Shown: positions 1 to 8,617, counted from the first letter of the stretch. The stretch is DNA of 64,000 bases from Ferrimonas balearica (GCF_019802085.1 NZ_JAHVHV010000003.1:372001-436000), one strand, 5' to 3'. Notes: generated by a model from the sequence alone, not told the origin. Program-made: numbers and translations.

Positions 1-538
1 CAAAACGCAGGTGGCTGGGGCTCACCCGCACGGTGATCGCGCCGGTCTCCTGCTGCTCGCGCCACACCGGGGTGTCGGAGCCGATCACCGCCAGCGCCCG
101 GGTGGTGGCGATCCCCAGATGGTGCAGCGCTTCGCTGGCAAGAAACTCTCGGATGGCACTGCGCAGCACCGCCCGACCGTCACCACTGCGGCTATAGGGG
201 GTAGGGCCGCTGCCCTTGAGGAAGAGTTCCTGGCCGTGCCGCTCCCCCAGGTGCAAACCGCGTCCGTCCCCCAGCCTCGGCGTGTAACCCCCGAACTGGT
301 GACCGCTGTAGACCTGGGCCACCGGTGTCCAGGGCAGGGGCGTGACACTGCCACTGAGCAGGGCCAGGGTGGCCTCGTCCGGGGCCAGCTCCAGGGTGGC
401 GGCCAGATCCTCACTCCAGCCGACCCAGCGGGGGTTGGCCAGGGGCGCCGGGCGCACCTGGCTGCCCAGCCAGGGCAACCGATGGCCGATCCCCGGTTGC
501 CAGCCCGGCGTGCCTTCCCTATCCGTCTGCTCTGCCAC
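1..538 (-). CDS. selO: Protein adenylyltransferase SelO (YdiU), N-terminal part
   Basis: The minus-strand frame reads the N-terminal portion of the SelO/YdiU pseudokinase family, which transfers AMP from ATP to Ser/Thr/Tyr residues of target proteins. Visible family motifs are [19 protein letters not shown] and, further on, [21 protein letters not shown], followed by [17 protein letters not shown], all characteristic of SelO. The gene continues beyond base 1, so the catalytic core and C-terminal CxxC tail are outside the window. The start is uncertain. No ATG lies in the correct frame. A GTG at 538 is the most reasonable choice, and the ATG at 546 is in a different frame. SelO is usually a single-gene unit, and nothing here suggests an operon partner. 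Confidence 0.85.
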   Translation of the reverse strand, partial: MAEQTDREGTPGWQPGIGHRLPWLGSQVRPAPLANPRWVGWSEDLAATLELAPDEATLALLSGSVTPLPWTPVAQVYSGHQFGGYTPRLGDGRGLHLGERHGQELFLKGSGPTPYSRSGDGRAVLRSAIREFLASEALHHLGIATTRALAVIGSDTPVWREQQETGAITVRVSPSHLRF

Positions 539-696
539 TGCTCCATCCCCCTTGCCTGAGTCGGGCCGACGACGCAGAGGCCTGCGGCCCGATGATCCCC
601 ATTTGATCTCGATCGCGAATTCGTTATCTTCGACTTATCCCCAGCATGGCGCGGGGTTAGGATGAAGAAAATCCGAGTTACGCACTAGGTTATACC

Positions 697-1089
697 ATGA
701 AAAGCACCCGGCTCACCGGCCGCCTGGCCCGGGAATACCAGACCATCGCCCACATGATGCAGATCTACTGCAAGGATCATTGCGGCCAGGTGGAGCGGGA
801 CCAGGGGATCTGCCCCCAGTGCCGCGAGCTGCTGGATTACGCCGAAACCAAGCTGGATCGTTGCCCCTACGGCGACACCAAGCCCACCTGCGCCAAATGC
901 CCCATCCACTGCTACAAGCCGGAGCCCAAGGCCCAGGTGCGCGAAGTGATGCGCTACGCCGGCCCCCGGATGCTGCTGCGCCACCCCATCGAGGCCCTGC
1001 GCCACCTGCTGGACGAGCGTCGGCCGGTGCCCAAGCGCCCCCCCATGCGCTCTAACCGGGCGCGTAAGCGGCCCCCCGCGGAGCGCTGA
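697..1089 (+). CDS. ygbA: YgbA-like nitrous oxide/NO-stimulated family protein
   Basis: A 130-residue protein of the YgbA_NO ('nitrous oxide-stimulated promoter') family. Eight cysteines stand in the first 75 residues (C25, C29, C39, C42, C56, C65, C68, C72), several in CxxC or CxxxC spacing, so a metal or Fe-S site is plausible. In enterics ygbA belongs to the NsrR nitric-oxide regulon and helps growth under nitrosative stress; that role is family knowledge, not something this sequence proves. The last 30 residues are rich in Arg and Pro and look like a disordered, basic tail. The next gene begins 3 bases after the stop, so the two are probably cotranscribed. I do not see a convincing NsrR operator upstream. 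Confidence 0.8.
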   Translation: MKSTRLTGRLAREYQTIAHMMQIYCKDHCGQVERDQGICPQCRELLDYAETKLDRCPYGDTKPTCAKCPIHCYKPEPKAQVREVMRYAGPRMLLRHPIEALRHLLDERRPVPKRPPMRSNRARKRPPAER

Positions 1090-1091
1090 AG

Positions 1092-1916
1092 ATGACGGTG
1101 CCGCCGGTGATGGATCTGCTCACCTGGCTGCACCTGGGGATCGCCCTGGTGGGGGGGATCAACTGCCTGCTGCTGGCGGCCTTCCTGCGTTACCTCTACC
1201 GGGATCCCTACCGCTCCGAACGCTACCTGGCCGCCTGGTTTGCCCTGCTGGCGCTCTATTTCCTGTTTCCCTTCGCCCCCTGGCTGCTGAGCCCGATGCA
1301 GATCCTGCCGCTGTTCGCCCTGCAGTTTCTGGCGCTGCCCTGCCTCTACCTCCATCTCAACAGCCAGCTGCGCCGGCGCCGCGCCGAGCCCGGCTGGCAC
1401 CTGGGCCTGCCCCTGGCGTTGGTCCTGGCCACCCTGGCCCTGGTGATGCTGCCGACCTGGGCAGAGAAGCTCGGCTGGAACCAGGGCCTGCTGCTGGTGC
1501 TGCTGCCCCTGGGGGCGGTCAGTCAGTTTGGCTTCTACCTCTTGGCCCTGCTGCGGGACTGGCGCCGCTGGGGCCGCCCCCGGCGCAGCCTCAGTGCCAG
1601 CGGCCGGGACCTGCGCCGCCGCTGGCTGCTGGTTCTGGCGGTGACCGCCAGCCTGGTGTGGTTGCTGCGCCTGAGCAGTGCCCTGCTGCCCCTGTCACTG
1701 GGGGGCCCATTACCCGCCTGGCTGAACCTGGCGATCCGCCTGGCCATTGTTCTCCTGCTGCTGTTCAGCCTGGCCTTTGCCCTGCGTCAGATCACCAGCG
1801 CCGCCTGGTTGCGGCGCCGCCAGCCCAGCCCGGAGGTGCATCCTCCCAAGCGGGCCTCCGAGTCCATCTTGAGCTCCGAGGAGCTGGCCTTCCTGCGGGA
1901 TCTCAACCGCCCCTGA
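1092..1916 (+). CDS. Unassigned polytopic membrane protein
   Basis: A 274-residue protein with about seven hydrophobic stretches covering residues 10-235, separated by short Arg-rich loops, and a soluble C-terminal tail of about 40 residues. The arrangement recalls seven-helix sensory modules found at the N-terminus of some regulators, but no DNA-binding or catalytic domain follows. I do not recognise a family and assign no function. It starts 3 bases after ygbA with an overlapping ribosome-binding region, so the two probably form a bicistron. The composition matches the neighbours, with no sign of recent transfer. A short AT-containing gap separates it from the next gene. Confidence 0.6.
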   Translation: MTVPPVMDLLTWLHLGIALVGGINCLLLAAFLRYLYRDPYRSERYLAAWFALLALYFLFPFAPWLLSPMQILPLFALQFLALPCLYLHLNSQLRRRRAEPGWHLGLPLALVLATLALVMLPTWAEKLGWNQGLLLVLLPLGAVSQFGFYLLALLRDWRRWGRPRRSLSASGRDLRRRWLLVLAVTASLVWLLRLSSALLPLSLGGPLPAWLNLAIRLAIVLLLLFSLAFALRQITSAAWLRRRQPSPEVHPPKRASESILSSEELAFLRDLNRP

Positions 1917-1979
1917 ATGCCCCTTTAGCCCTCGACCCTTTTCCGTTACCCTCGGGCCAGGCTACAAGGAGTTAAAACA

Positions 1980-4037
1980 ATGACAACAGGACGATTACCC
2001 GCCGCACTGGCGCTGCTGACCCTGTGTGCCGGCGCTGCCCAGGCCACCCCCCGCGACCACGTCATCACCCCAGAGGACTACTTCACCATCGCTCATATGA
2101 GCGATCTCACCCTGAGCGGCAACGGCAAGCAGGCCACCTGGGTGCAGTCCTACTGGGACAAGCAGAGCGACGGTCAGAAGAAAGACCTCTGGCGCATGAC
2201 TTTGCCCAAGGGCACCCCGGAGCGGCTCACCTTCAGCGAAGAGAACGAGGGCCACCCCCAGTTCAGTGCCGATGGCCGCTACCTCTATTTCCTCAAGGCC
2301 GAGTCTCGTGGCGAGGACGCCAAGGCCCCCTACAACGGCAAGGCGCAGATCTTCCGATTGAACCTCACCAGCAGTGAGGTGGTGCCCCTGACCCGCTCGC
2401 CCGAGGGGATCAGCCAGTTCACCCTGGGGCCCCAGGGCCAGGCGCTGTGGTACACCAGCAACAAGGAACACAAGAGCGACGACCCCTTTGCCGGCCTGCG
2501 CAGTACCCATGATGCCCCCCAGTACGGCCACGGTACGGTGACGGTCAATCCCCTCTACCGGCTGGATCTCGCCAGCTACCGCAGTGAGCTGGTGCTGGAC
2601 GACAACAAGGTGGTGTGGGGCTTCGACATCAGCCCGGACGGCAACCGCATCGCCCGGGTGATCACCGACGACAACGAGCTGGTGCACCTGGAGGGGTGGT
2701 CCGATGTACACGTCTATGACCGTCAGGCCCAGCGCGGCGCCACTCTGCCGGACGACGCCTGGCGGGCGCAGGCCCCCTCGCCCTATGGCTGGCTGATGCA
2801 GCCCCGCTGGAGTCCGGATGGGACCCGTCTGGCGTTTCGCATCGACTACGACGGCCACCCGGGACAACTGTTCGTCACCGAACTGGACCGGAGCGGCCAG
2901 GTGGTGGGCCAGGCGGACCTGACCCGGCCCGGCGACGCCACCCTGAACGGCGACAACATCGCCTGGCGCCCGGGCAGTGATGAGATCTGCTACCGAGCCA
3001 GCGAACACGCCCGGGTGCGCCTCTACTGCACCGAGATGGACGGCACCGAGCAGGGCGCCACCCGCAGCCTCACCGAGGGCGATTTTGTGGTCGGCGGTTT
3101 CGCCTTCTCCGCTAAGGGCCGGGAGCTGGCCCTCACCCACAATGGCCTGGATCACTTCTACGAGCTCTACAGCGGCCGGGTGGGTCGCACACCGGAGCGA
3201 CGTACCAACATCAACCCTCAGACCGCTGCCTGGCAGCTACCGCAGCTGAGCATCGTGCGCTGGACCGCCCCCGATGGCAGCCCGGTGGAGGGGATCCTGG
3301 AGCTGCCCCACGGCTACCAGAAGAGTGACGGCCCCCTGCCTCTGGTGGTGCAGATCCACGGCGGCCCCACGGCGGCCACCCCCTACGCCCTGCAACACCG
3401 CACCTACGGACGCAGCACCTTCGCCGCCCGAGGCTGGGCGCTGCTCTCCCCCAACTACCGCGGCTCCACCGGCTTTGGCGACCGCTTCCTGGTGGACCTG
3501 GTGGGACGGGAGCACGACATCGAGGTGGCGGACATCCAGGCCGGGGTGGATAACCTGATTGCCCAGGGGCTGGTGGACGCGGAGAAACTGGCGGTGATGG
3601 GCTGGAGCAACGGCGGTTACCTGACCAACGCGCTGATCAGCACCAGCAACCGTTTCAAGGCCGCCAGCTCCGGCGCCGGCGTCTGGGACCAGCGTCTGCA
3701 GTGGATCCTCGAGGACACCCCGGGGCACGTGATCAACTTTATGCAGGGGCTGCCCTGGGAGCAGCCGGAGGCCTACACCCACGGCTCCAGCCTGAGTCAC
3801 GCCGCCAACATCACCACCCCGACGGTGATCCACATGGGGGAGAAGGACGCCCGGGTGCCGGCCCCCCACGCCTATGGCCTCTACCGCACCCTGAAGCAGT
3901 ACCTGGAGGTGCCCACCGAGCTGCTGATCTACCCCGGCGAGGGGCACGGCCTGAGCACCTACCGGCACAAACTGGCCAAGATGCAGTGGGATCTGGCCTG
4001 GTTCGAGCACCATGTGCTGGGCAAACCGGTGGAGTGA
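1980..4037 (+). CDS. Secreted S9-family prolyl oligopeptidase / acylaminoacyl-peptidase
   Basis: A 685-residue serine peptidase of the S9 (dipeptidyl aminopeptidase/acylaminoacyl-peptidase) type. The N-terminus is a signal peptide with a likely AQA cleavage site near residue 22, so the enzyme is expected in the periplasm. Residues about 45-420 form a beta-propeller with WD40/TolB-like repeats (SPDGNRIA, WSPDGTRLAF). Residues about 430-680 are the alpha/beta-hydrolase domain. The catalytic triad can be placed at Ser543 in GWSNGGY, Asp623 in GEKDARVP and His656 in GEGHG, so the enzyme looks intact. A clear AAGGAG ribosome-binding site precedes the ATG. A strong terminator follows. The natural substrate is unknown; these enzymes usually act on short peptides. 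Confidence 0.92.
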   Translation: MTTGRLPAALALLTLCAGAAQATPRDHVITPEDYFTIAHMSDLTLSGNGKQATWVQSYWDKQSDGQKKDLWRMTLPKGTPERLTFSEENEGHPQFSADGRYLYFLKAESRGEDAKAPYNGKAQIFRLNLTSSEVVPLTRSPEGISQFTLGPQGQALWYTSNKEHKSDDPFAGLRSTHDAPQYGHGTVTVNPLYRLDLASYRSELVLDDNKVVWGFDISPDGNRIARVITDDNELVHLEGWSDVHVYDRQAQRGATLPDDAWRAQAPSPYGWLMQPRWSPDGTRLAFRIDYDGHPGQLFVTELDRSGQVVGQADLTRPGDATLNGDNIAWRPGSDEICYRASEHARVRLYCTEMDGTEQGATRSLTEGDFVVGGFAFSAKGRELALTHNGLDHFYELYSGRVGRTPERRTNINPQTAAWQLPQLSIVRWTAPDGSPVEGILELPHGYQKSDGPLPLVVQIHGGPTAATPYALQHRTYGRSTFAARGWALLSPNYRGSTGFGDRFLVDLVGREHDIEVADIQAGVDNLIAQGLVDAEKLAVMGWSNGGYLTNALISTSNRFKAASSGAGVWDQRLQWILEDTPGHVINFMQGLPWEQPEAYTHGSSLSHAANITTPTVIHMGEKDARVPAPHAYGLYRTLKQYLEVPTELLIYPGEGHGLSTYRHKLAKMQWDLAWFEHHVLGKPVE

Positions 4038-4050
4038 GTCCTCCACCACA

Positions 4051-4075
4051 GGGCCGCCTCAGCGGCCCTTTTTTT
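4051..4075 (+). terminator. Terminator of the S9 peptidase gene
   Basis: A 7-bp GC stem (GGGCCGC/GCGGCCC) with a CTCA loop is followed directly by seven T residues, 14 bases after the peptidase stop codon. Confidence 0.9.
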
Positions 4076-4092
4076 GATCCCCAGACGCAAGA

Positions 4093-4264
4093 AAGGCCGC
4101 CTGGGCGGGCGGCCTTGGGACTTGGGCATTGGAAGAGTCTGTTGGGCACAGACCCGAGACCCGGTCAGGCACTGGCCGGCGAATGCCGACTGAGCCTCCC
4201 TGCCCGGCCAAACCGGGTCTCCCTGCTTAAGAGCGACGCGGTTCGACCAAGGCTTTAACTTTTT
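4093..4264 (-). other. Structured argO 3' region or possible small RNA
   Basis: Between two convergent genes lies a chain of inverted repeats. They are a 9-bp stem (4093-4101/4108-4116), a 6-bp hairpin GTCTGT/ACAGAC (4137-4142/4148-4153), and a nested pair of long stems, GAGACCCGG/CCGGGTCTC (4156-4164/4213-4221) enclosing TGGCCGG/CCGGCCA (4173-4179/4204-4210). On the minus strand the 9-bp stem is followed by TTTCTTG and would end argO transcripts. The rest would then be a folded argO 3' untranslated region, or an independent small RNA. I see no match to a known RNA family. Confidence 0.4.
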
Positions 4265-4867
4265 TTAACCCCACACCAATAGCTTAAGACCAATGCCCCA
4301 CATCAGGGCCCAGACCATAAGATCGATGCCGCGCCACACCGCCGGGCGGGCCAGCACCGGTGCCAGGCGGGCGGCCCCCATGCTCAGACCAAAGAACCAC
4401 AGGGTCGAGGCGGTCACGGTGCCGGCGAAGAAGAACCAGCGTTCGTCACCGAACTGGGCGCCAATGGAACCGAGCAGCACCAGGGCATCCAGGTAGACAT
4501 GGGGGTTCAGCAGGGTCACCGCCAGGGTGGCCAGGATCACCGAGCGCCGACCGCCCTGCAGCCCCCCCTGGGCCTCCAGCTGGGTGCCCTTGAGGGCCCG
4601 GCGCAGGGAGGCCAGGCCGAACACCAGCAGGAAGGCCCCACCGCCGTAACGGGCCACCGCCATCAGCAGCTCGCTTTCACTGATCAGCGCACCGACACCG
4701 GCCACCCCCAGGCCGATCAGCAGGCCATCACAGAGGGTGCAAACCAGCGCCACCCAGAGATGGTGGTGGCGCTTGAGCGCCTGGCTCAGCACAAAGGCAC
4801 CCTGGGCGCCGATCGCCATAATGAGTGCCGCGCCAATGCCCAAACCGTTTACGAACGCCGTGATCAT
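4265..4867 (-). CDS. argO: LysE/ArgO-type basic amino acid exporter
   Basis: A member of the LysE/ArgO translocator family, about 200 residues with six predicted membrane segments. Typical family sequence is present: the N-terminal GAALIMAIGAQGAFVLSQ, the helix-2 region with CDGLLIGLGVAGVG, and LLNPHVYLDALVLLGSIG in the middle. It should export arginine (possibly also lysine or toxic analogues) across the inner membrane. I chose the ATG at 4867, which has a GGGAGA ribosome-binding site; an in-frame TTG at 4888 is less likely. The gene is divergent from an ArgP-type LysR regulator, the same arrangement that controls argO in Escherichia coli and lysE in Corynebacterium, which supports the exporter assignment. 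Confidence 0.9.
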   Translation of the reverse strand: MITAFVNGLGIGAALIMAIGAQGAFVLSQALKRHHHLWVALVCTLCDGLLIGLGVAGVGALISESELLMAVARYGGGAFLLVFGLASLRRALKGTQLEAQGGLQGGRRSVILATLAVTLLNPHVYLDALVLLGSIGAQFGDERWFFFAGTVTASTLWFFGLSMGAARLAPVLARPAVWRGIDLMVWALMWGIGLKLLVWG

Positions 4868-4968
4868 GCTGTCTCTCCCCTCAATCAAGGCGGGCAGTGT
4901 AGGGTTGAGACGCCATAGAAAAAATCTAATAATGCTTATTCAATATCAGAAAAATTAATTAACAAATC
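4868..4968. promoter_or_regulatory. Divergent argO/argP control region
   Basis: A 101-bp AT-rich spacer between the divergent start codons. It holds a perfect 5-bp inverted repeat AATAA-TGC-TTATT (4928-4940), the dyad type bound by LysR-family proteins. By family knowledge ArgP bound here would activate argO when arginine is high. Confidence 0.55.
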
Positions 4969-5853
4969 GTGCTGGACTACAAGCTGCTGCACGCCCTGGC
5001 CGAGGTGGTGCGCCAGGGCAGTTTTGACAAGGCCGCCCGCCGGTTAAATCTCACCCAATCGGCGGTCTCACAGCGGATCGGCACCCTGGAGCAGCGGGTG
5101 GGTCGGCCCCTGCTGGTGCGCGCCAACCCGGTGCGGGCCACCGACGCAGGGTTGCTGTTGCTGCGCCATCAGCAGCAGGTGGCGCTGATGGAGGCCAACC
5201 TCTCCGAAGCGCTGCTTACCGGCGAGCGCTCCCGCTTCGAGCGCATCGCCCTGGCGGTCAACGCCGACAGCCTGGCCACCTGGCTGCCCCAGGCCCTGAC
5301 CCGGCTGTTCGACGAGCATCAGCTGCTGACCGAGCTTATCGTCGAGGACGAGGACATCACCCTCAACCGGCTCAAGGCCGGGGAGGTGGCCGGCTGCATC
5401 TCCGCCACCGCCAAACCGGTGCAGGGCTGCCGGGCCCAGCCTTTGGGCACCCTGCGCTACCAGATGGTGGCCGCCCCGGCCTTTATCGAACGCCACTTCC
5501 CCAACGGGCTGGATGCCGAGGCCCTGAGCCAGGCCCCCACCGTGGTGTACAGCCAGCACGACGACCTGCTCAGCCGCTTCCTGGCCCGCCACTTTCCCAA
5601 ACTGGATCACCTGCCGCCCCACCACCTGATCCCCTCGGCCCAGGGCTTTGTGGATCTGGCCCTCTCCGGCATCGCCTGGGCGCTGATCCCCAGCCTCCAA
5701 CTGGCCCCCTACGCCCGGGCCGGAGCCCTGCAGGCGGTGACCGGTCACCACCTGGACGTGCCCTTGTACTGGCACAGCTGGCGCCTGCAATCCCCCACCA
5801 TGAGCCGCCTGGCGTCGGTGCTGATCCAGGAGGCCAAGGCGCGCCTGGGCTAG
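4969..5853 (+). CDS. argP: ArgP/LysG family LysR-type transcriptional regulator
   Basis: A 294-residue LysR-type regulator. The N-terminal winged helix-turn-helix (residues about 3-60) has the ArgP signature LLHALAEVVRQGSFDKAARRLNLTQSAVSQRI, and residues about 85-290 form the periplasmic-binding-protein-like effector domain. ArgP (IciA) senses arginine and lysine and switches on the argO exporter. The divergent exporter next door fits that role exactly. The predicted start is GTG at 4969, because no ATG lies in frame near the HTH and the family starts at this point. The ribosome-binding site is weak and AT-rich. The regulator probably also represses itself through the shared spacer, as is common for LysR pairs. 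Confidence 0.9.
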   Translation: MLDYKLLHALAEVVRQGSFDKAARRLNLTQSAVSQRIGTLEQRVGRPLLVRANPVRATDAGLLLLRHQQQVALMEANLSEALLTGERSRFERIALAVNADSLATWLPQALTRLFDEHQLLTELIVEDEDITLNRLKAGEVAGCISATAKPVQGCRAQPLGTLRYQMVAAPAFIERHFPNGLDAEALSQAPTVVYSQHDDLLSRFLARHFPKLDHLPPHHLIPSAQGFVDLALSGIAWALIPSLQLAPYARAGALQAVTGHHLDVPLYWHSWRLQSPTMSRLASVLIQEAKARLG

Positions 5854-5942
5854 GGGCCAGATCAATTTGCCCGCAATTGGAGTGGCAAGGCCCCAAGGAA
5901 GTGCCACCCTTAGTCTCAGGGACGAGATTAAAGGGAAAAGTC

Positions 5943-6482
5943 ATGACCTTGCGCGCCATTTTGCTGACCATTCTGATGCTGTTGGTGAGCCCGGTTCGGG
6001 CCGATTGGGACTTCAGCGCCATCAACCAGGGCAACTGGTACCTGGGCGCCCAGTTCAACTACGGCCAGGTGGACACCCAGTTCGGTGACGCCAACCCCAT
6101 CGCCCTGCACGCCCTGGGGGGCTACCAGTTCAACCCCTACCTGGCGGTCGAGGGGCGGATCGGCCTGGGGGTGTCGGACGACGAGACCAACGAAGACATC
6201 ACCATCGAGATCGACTCCTACTACGGCCTCTACCTGACCGGCACCCTCCCCCTGAGCGACTGGGTCAAGGTCTACGTGTTGCTGGGGGCCACCGACGTCA
6301 ACCTGGAGCAGGATCTGGACAGCCGCAGCGACACCTTCGGCAGCACCGACGTCACCTACGGCGTGGGGCTCAGCTTGCTGGCCACCGAACGTCTGGCGAT
6401 CACCATCGAGGCGGTGCAGTGGCTCGACAAGGGCGACATCGATGTGGCCGGCCTGGGATTGGGGGTGCGCTACGACTTCTGA
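5943..6482 (+). CDS. Outer-membrane beta-barrel protein (OmpA/OprF N-domain-like), copy 1
   Basis: A small outer-membrane protein of 179 residues with a signal peptide (LLTILMLLVSPVRA). The mature part has alternating hydrophobic strands and ends in aromatic Phe (VRYDF), the usual signal for outer-membrane insertion. It resembles the 8-stranded porin-like 'outer membrane beta-barrel' family (OMP_b-brl type). I chose the ATG at 5943 because of the AAAGGGAAA ribosome-binding site and the signal peptide; upstream in-frame codons add an unlikely leader. The next gene is a clear paralogue sharing the GGYQFNPYL..E.R.G.GVSDD segment, so the pair arose by tandem duplication. The ligand or role is unknown. 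Confidence 0.8.
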   Translation: MTLRAILLTILMLLVSPVRADWDFSAINQGNWYLGAQFNYGQVDTQFGDANPIALHALGGYQFNPYLAVEGRIGLGVSDDETNEDITIEIDSYYGLYLTGTLPLSDWVKVYVLLGATDVNLEQDLDSRSDTFGSTDVTYGVGLSLLATERLAITIEAVQWLDKGDIDVAGLGLGVRYDF

Positions 6483-6515
6483 GCCGGGCGGATCTCGCAC
6501 TGGATACCCCGACAT

Positions 6516-6540
6516 AAGCGGCCCTAGAGGCCGCTTTTCT
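6516..6540 (+). terminator. Terminator after the first barrel gene
   Basis: An 8-bp stem AAGCGGCC/GGCCGCTT with a 5-base loop, followed by TTCT, 33 bases after the stop codon. Confidence 0.75.
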
Positions 6541-6617
6541 CTGTTTAGGATGGCCCCTCAAGCTGATAGAGTCGCTGGTGAGATAAGTTTCGCAACCTGT
6601 TGTTGCACCGGTTATTT

Positions 6618-6649
6618 TGCGATCAGGATCACTGGTTTGTGCGCCACAA
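6618..6649 (+). promoter_or_regulatory. CRP-like half-sites and dyad before the second barrel gene
   Basis: TGCGA-N6-TCACT at 6618-6633 matches 8 of 10 CRP core bases. A second dyad, TTGTG-CGC-CACAA, lies at 6637-6649. Together they suggest a separately regulated promoter for the second barrel gene. Confidence 0.35.
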
Positions 6650-6710
6650 GGTGACACCCCTTGAACACTGTGTGCACTCTTTAACCGACCCTAACCACAT
6701 GGAAGTTATT

Positions 6711-7235
6711 ATGAAACGCACTCTGCTTACCCTGGCCCTAGGCACCGCGCTGCTGGCCGGCCCCGCCTCCGCCAACCTCGATCAAGGCTCCCCCTACTTT
6801 GGCGGCCAACTGAACTACCTGGATGGCGACACCGGGTTGGGCACCGTCAACCCCATCGGCCTGACCCTGCTGGGGGGGTATCAGTTCAACCCCTACCTGG
6901 GCCTGGAGGCCCGCCTTGGCTTCGGCGTCAGCGACGACAGCATCACCTTTATGGAGACCGACATCGATCTGGAGCTGGACCACTACTACGCCGGCTACCT
7001 GGTGGGCACCCTGCCCATCAGCGACTGGGTCAGCGTCTATGGCCTGTTGGGCTTTGCCGACGCCGAGTTGACCGCCAGCGCCCTGGGCCAGAGCGAAAGC
7101 GCCAGCGAAAACGACTTCAGCTACGGCCTGGGCCTCAAGCTCGGCGGCACCGAGAACGCCGCCTTTACCCTGGAGTACGTCTCCCTGGTGGAGGATCTCG
7201 ACAGTCTGAACCTGGGGTTCACCTACCGCTTCTGA
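6711..7235 (+). CDS. Outer-membrane beta-barrel protein, copy 2
   Basis: A 174-residue outer-membrane protein with a signal peptide (KRTLLTLALGTALLAGPASA) and a C-terminal aromatic residue (GFTYRF). It shares the segment GGYQFNPYLGLEARLGFGVSDD and the motif LPISDWV with the preceding gene, so the two are paralogues in tandem. The predicted fold is an 8-strand barrel with acidic extracellular loops. The ATG at 6711 is preceded by GGAAG. Each copy has its own terminator and upstream region, so they are likely expressed under different conditions. The function cannot be read from the sequence. Confidence 0.8.
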   Translation: MKRTLLTLALGTALLAGPASANLDQGSPYFGGQLNYLDGDTGLGTVNPIGLTLLGGYQFNPYLGLEARLGFGVSDDSITFMETDIDLELDHYYAGYLVGTLPISDWVSVYGLLGFADAELTASALGQSESASENDFSYGLGLKLGGTENAAFTLEYVSLVEDLDSLNLGFTYRF

Positions 7236-7250
7236 GCCGCCCCAGAGCAT

Positions 7251-7280
7251 AAAAAAACCCGCCATGTCGGCGGGTTTTTT
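7251..7280. terminator. Bidirectional terminator between barrel gene and fadL
   Basis: A run of seven A, a CCCGCC/GGCGGG stem with a 5-base loop, and a run of six T serve both convergent genes. Confidence 0.9.
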
Positions 7281-7297
7281 AGTTTGAAGCTCGGCCG

Positions 7298-8617
7298 TTA
7301 CAGCTTGTAGCTCAGCTGGGCGCCGGCCAGCCAGACGCTGCCGGTCACCTCGCCGTTGTACTGGGCCAGGGCGGTGCCGTCCACTTCGAAGGTTTCGGTG
7401 ATGGGCGCGTCCCCCTGAGAGTGGATGTAGGTCACCGCCAGGTCCAGGGTCAGTCGCTCGCTGAAGGCGTAGCCCAGGCCGGTGCTGAACCAGAGGCGGT
7501 TGGAGTCCGGGATGCTGAGGGTCCGATGCGCATCGTCCACCGCCGTGCGGTCGTAGGCCACCCCGCCTCGCAGCACCAACTGTTCGTTCAAGCGGTAGTC
7601 GGAACCGATGGCCACGCGCCAGTTGTCCTTGAACTCCTCCTCTTTGACCAGGTCCGTGCTGCCGTCCGGGAATTCGGCCACCAGGTCATCGAAGCGGCTC
7701 CACTGGGTCCAATTGACGGAAGCGGACAAGCGCCAGGCGTCGGTCAGCTGGTGGCTGGAAGCCAATTCGGCGAAGGCGGGCAGGGTCAGGCCGAGCTTAC
7801 CGGGACGAGCCAGGCCATCCGGGGCGTAGAGCAGGCCCCCGGCGTCGCCCTCCAGGTTCAGCTCCACCTCGGAGTGATAGGAGAGCCCCAGGGTGTGGCC
7901 CGGGGCCGGTTGCCAGGTGGCGCCCAGTTTGTAGCCCCAGGCGTAATCGTCGCCGGAGAGCGCCTTGAGCTCGGTGCCCGGGGCCACCGGCGGCAGGCCG
8001 ATCATCCCCAGCAGCGGGGCCACGTCGGGATCCGCCACCCAGCCCGGGGCGGTGCCGCTGATGGCGCCGTCGCCGTAGACGAAACGCACCCCGGCCCCCA
8101 GGCTCAGCCGTTCGTTCACCTTGAACGCCAGGTTGGGGTTGAACTCGATGGTGGTGATCTCGGTGTTGCTGCCGAAGATCGCCGCCGGATGGGTGGCGGG
8201 CAGTTCGCTTTTGAGGCCGTAGTTGGAGTTGATGGCCAGGCCATAGGCCCAGCGATCGTTCAGCCGGTTGCTGTAGAAGAAGTTGGGCACCCAGGCATTG
8301 GGCACCAGGTCACCGGCGTCGGCGGCCACGGTTTTCATCGCCACGCCGTCGGCGGTCAGATGGGGGTGGCTGATGGTGCCCTCAGCGGCCACATCCGGCG
8401 CCACGAAGATGGCGCCCGCAGACAGTTGGCGACCCTCCAGCTGAGTGAGCAGGGCCGGGTTACGGCCCTGGGCGGCGGCGTTGTCGGCGATGGCCGCTTC
8501 CCCGGCAAAGGCCCGGCCCAGGCCGGTGGCGGAGGTTTCCGCCAGCTGGAACCCGGCGGCGTGCGCCTGGCCGGCCAGCGCCGCGGCGATGACGCCAGAC
8601 AACATACGGTACTTCAT
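7298..8617 (-). CDS. fadL: FadL-family long-chain fatty acid outer-membrane transporter
   Basis: A 439-residue outer-membrane protein of the FadL/TodX family. It has a signal peptide ending AHA, then the diagnostic mature N-terminus GFQLAETSATGLGRAFAGEAAIADNAA with the Asn-Pro-Ala segment (RNPALL) that forms the plug 'hatch'. The C-terminus AGAQLSYKL suits barrel assembly. It should take up exogenous long-chain fatty acids or other hydrophobic compounds. The ATG at 8617 has a GGGGAG ribosome-binding site; an upstream in-frame ATG at 8629 is less favoured. The gene has an unusually long and patterned upstream region (8618-8862) with several inverted repeats. The ETF-quinone oxidoreductase elsewhere in the window would accept electrons from oxidation of such fatty acids. 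Confidence 0.9.
   Translation of the reverse strand: MKYRMLSGVIAAALAGQAHAAGFQLAETSATGLGRAFAGEAAIADNAAAQGRNPALLTQLEGRQLSAGAIFVAPDVAAEGTISHPHLTADGVAMKTVAADAGDLVPNAWVPNFFYSNRLNDRWAYGLAINSNYGLKSELPATHPAAIFGSNTEITTIEFNPNLAFKVNERLSLGAGVRFVYGDGAISGTAPGWVADPDVAPLLGMIGLPPVAPGTELKALSGDDYAWGYKLGATWQPAPGHTLGLSYHSEVELNLEGDAGGLLYAPDGLARPGKLGLTLPAFAELASSHQLTDAWRLSASVNWTQWSRFDDLVAEFPDGSTDLVKEEEFKDNWRVAIGSDYRLNEQLVLRGGVAYDRTAVDDAHRTLSIPDSNRLWFSTGLGYAFSERLTLDLAVTYIHSQGDAPITETFEVDGTALAQYNGEVTGSVWLAGAQLSYKL

Noticed and set aside
4240-4248. GGTTCGACC resembling a tRNA T-arm
   Set aside because: No acceptor stem, D-arm or anticodon arm can be built around it, so it is not a tRNA.
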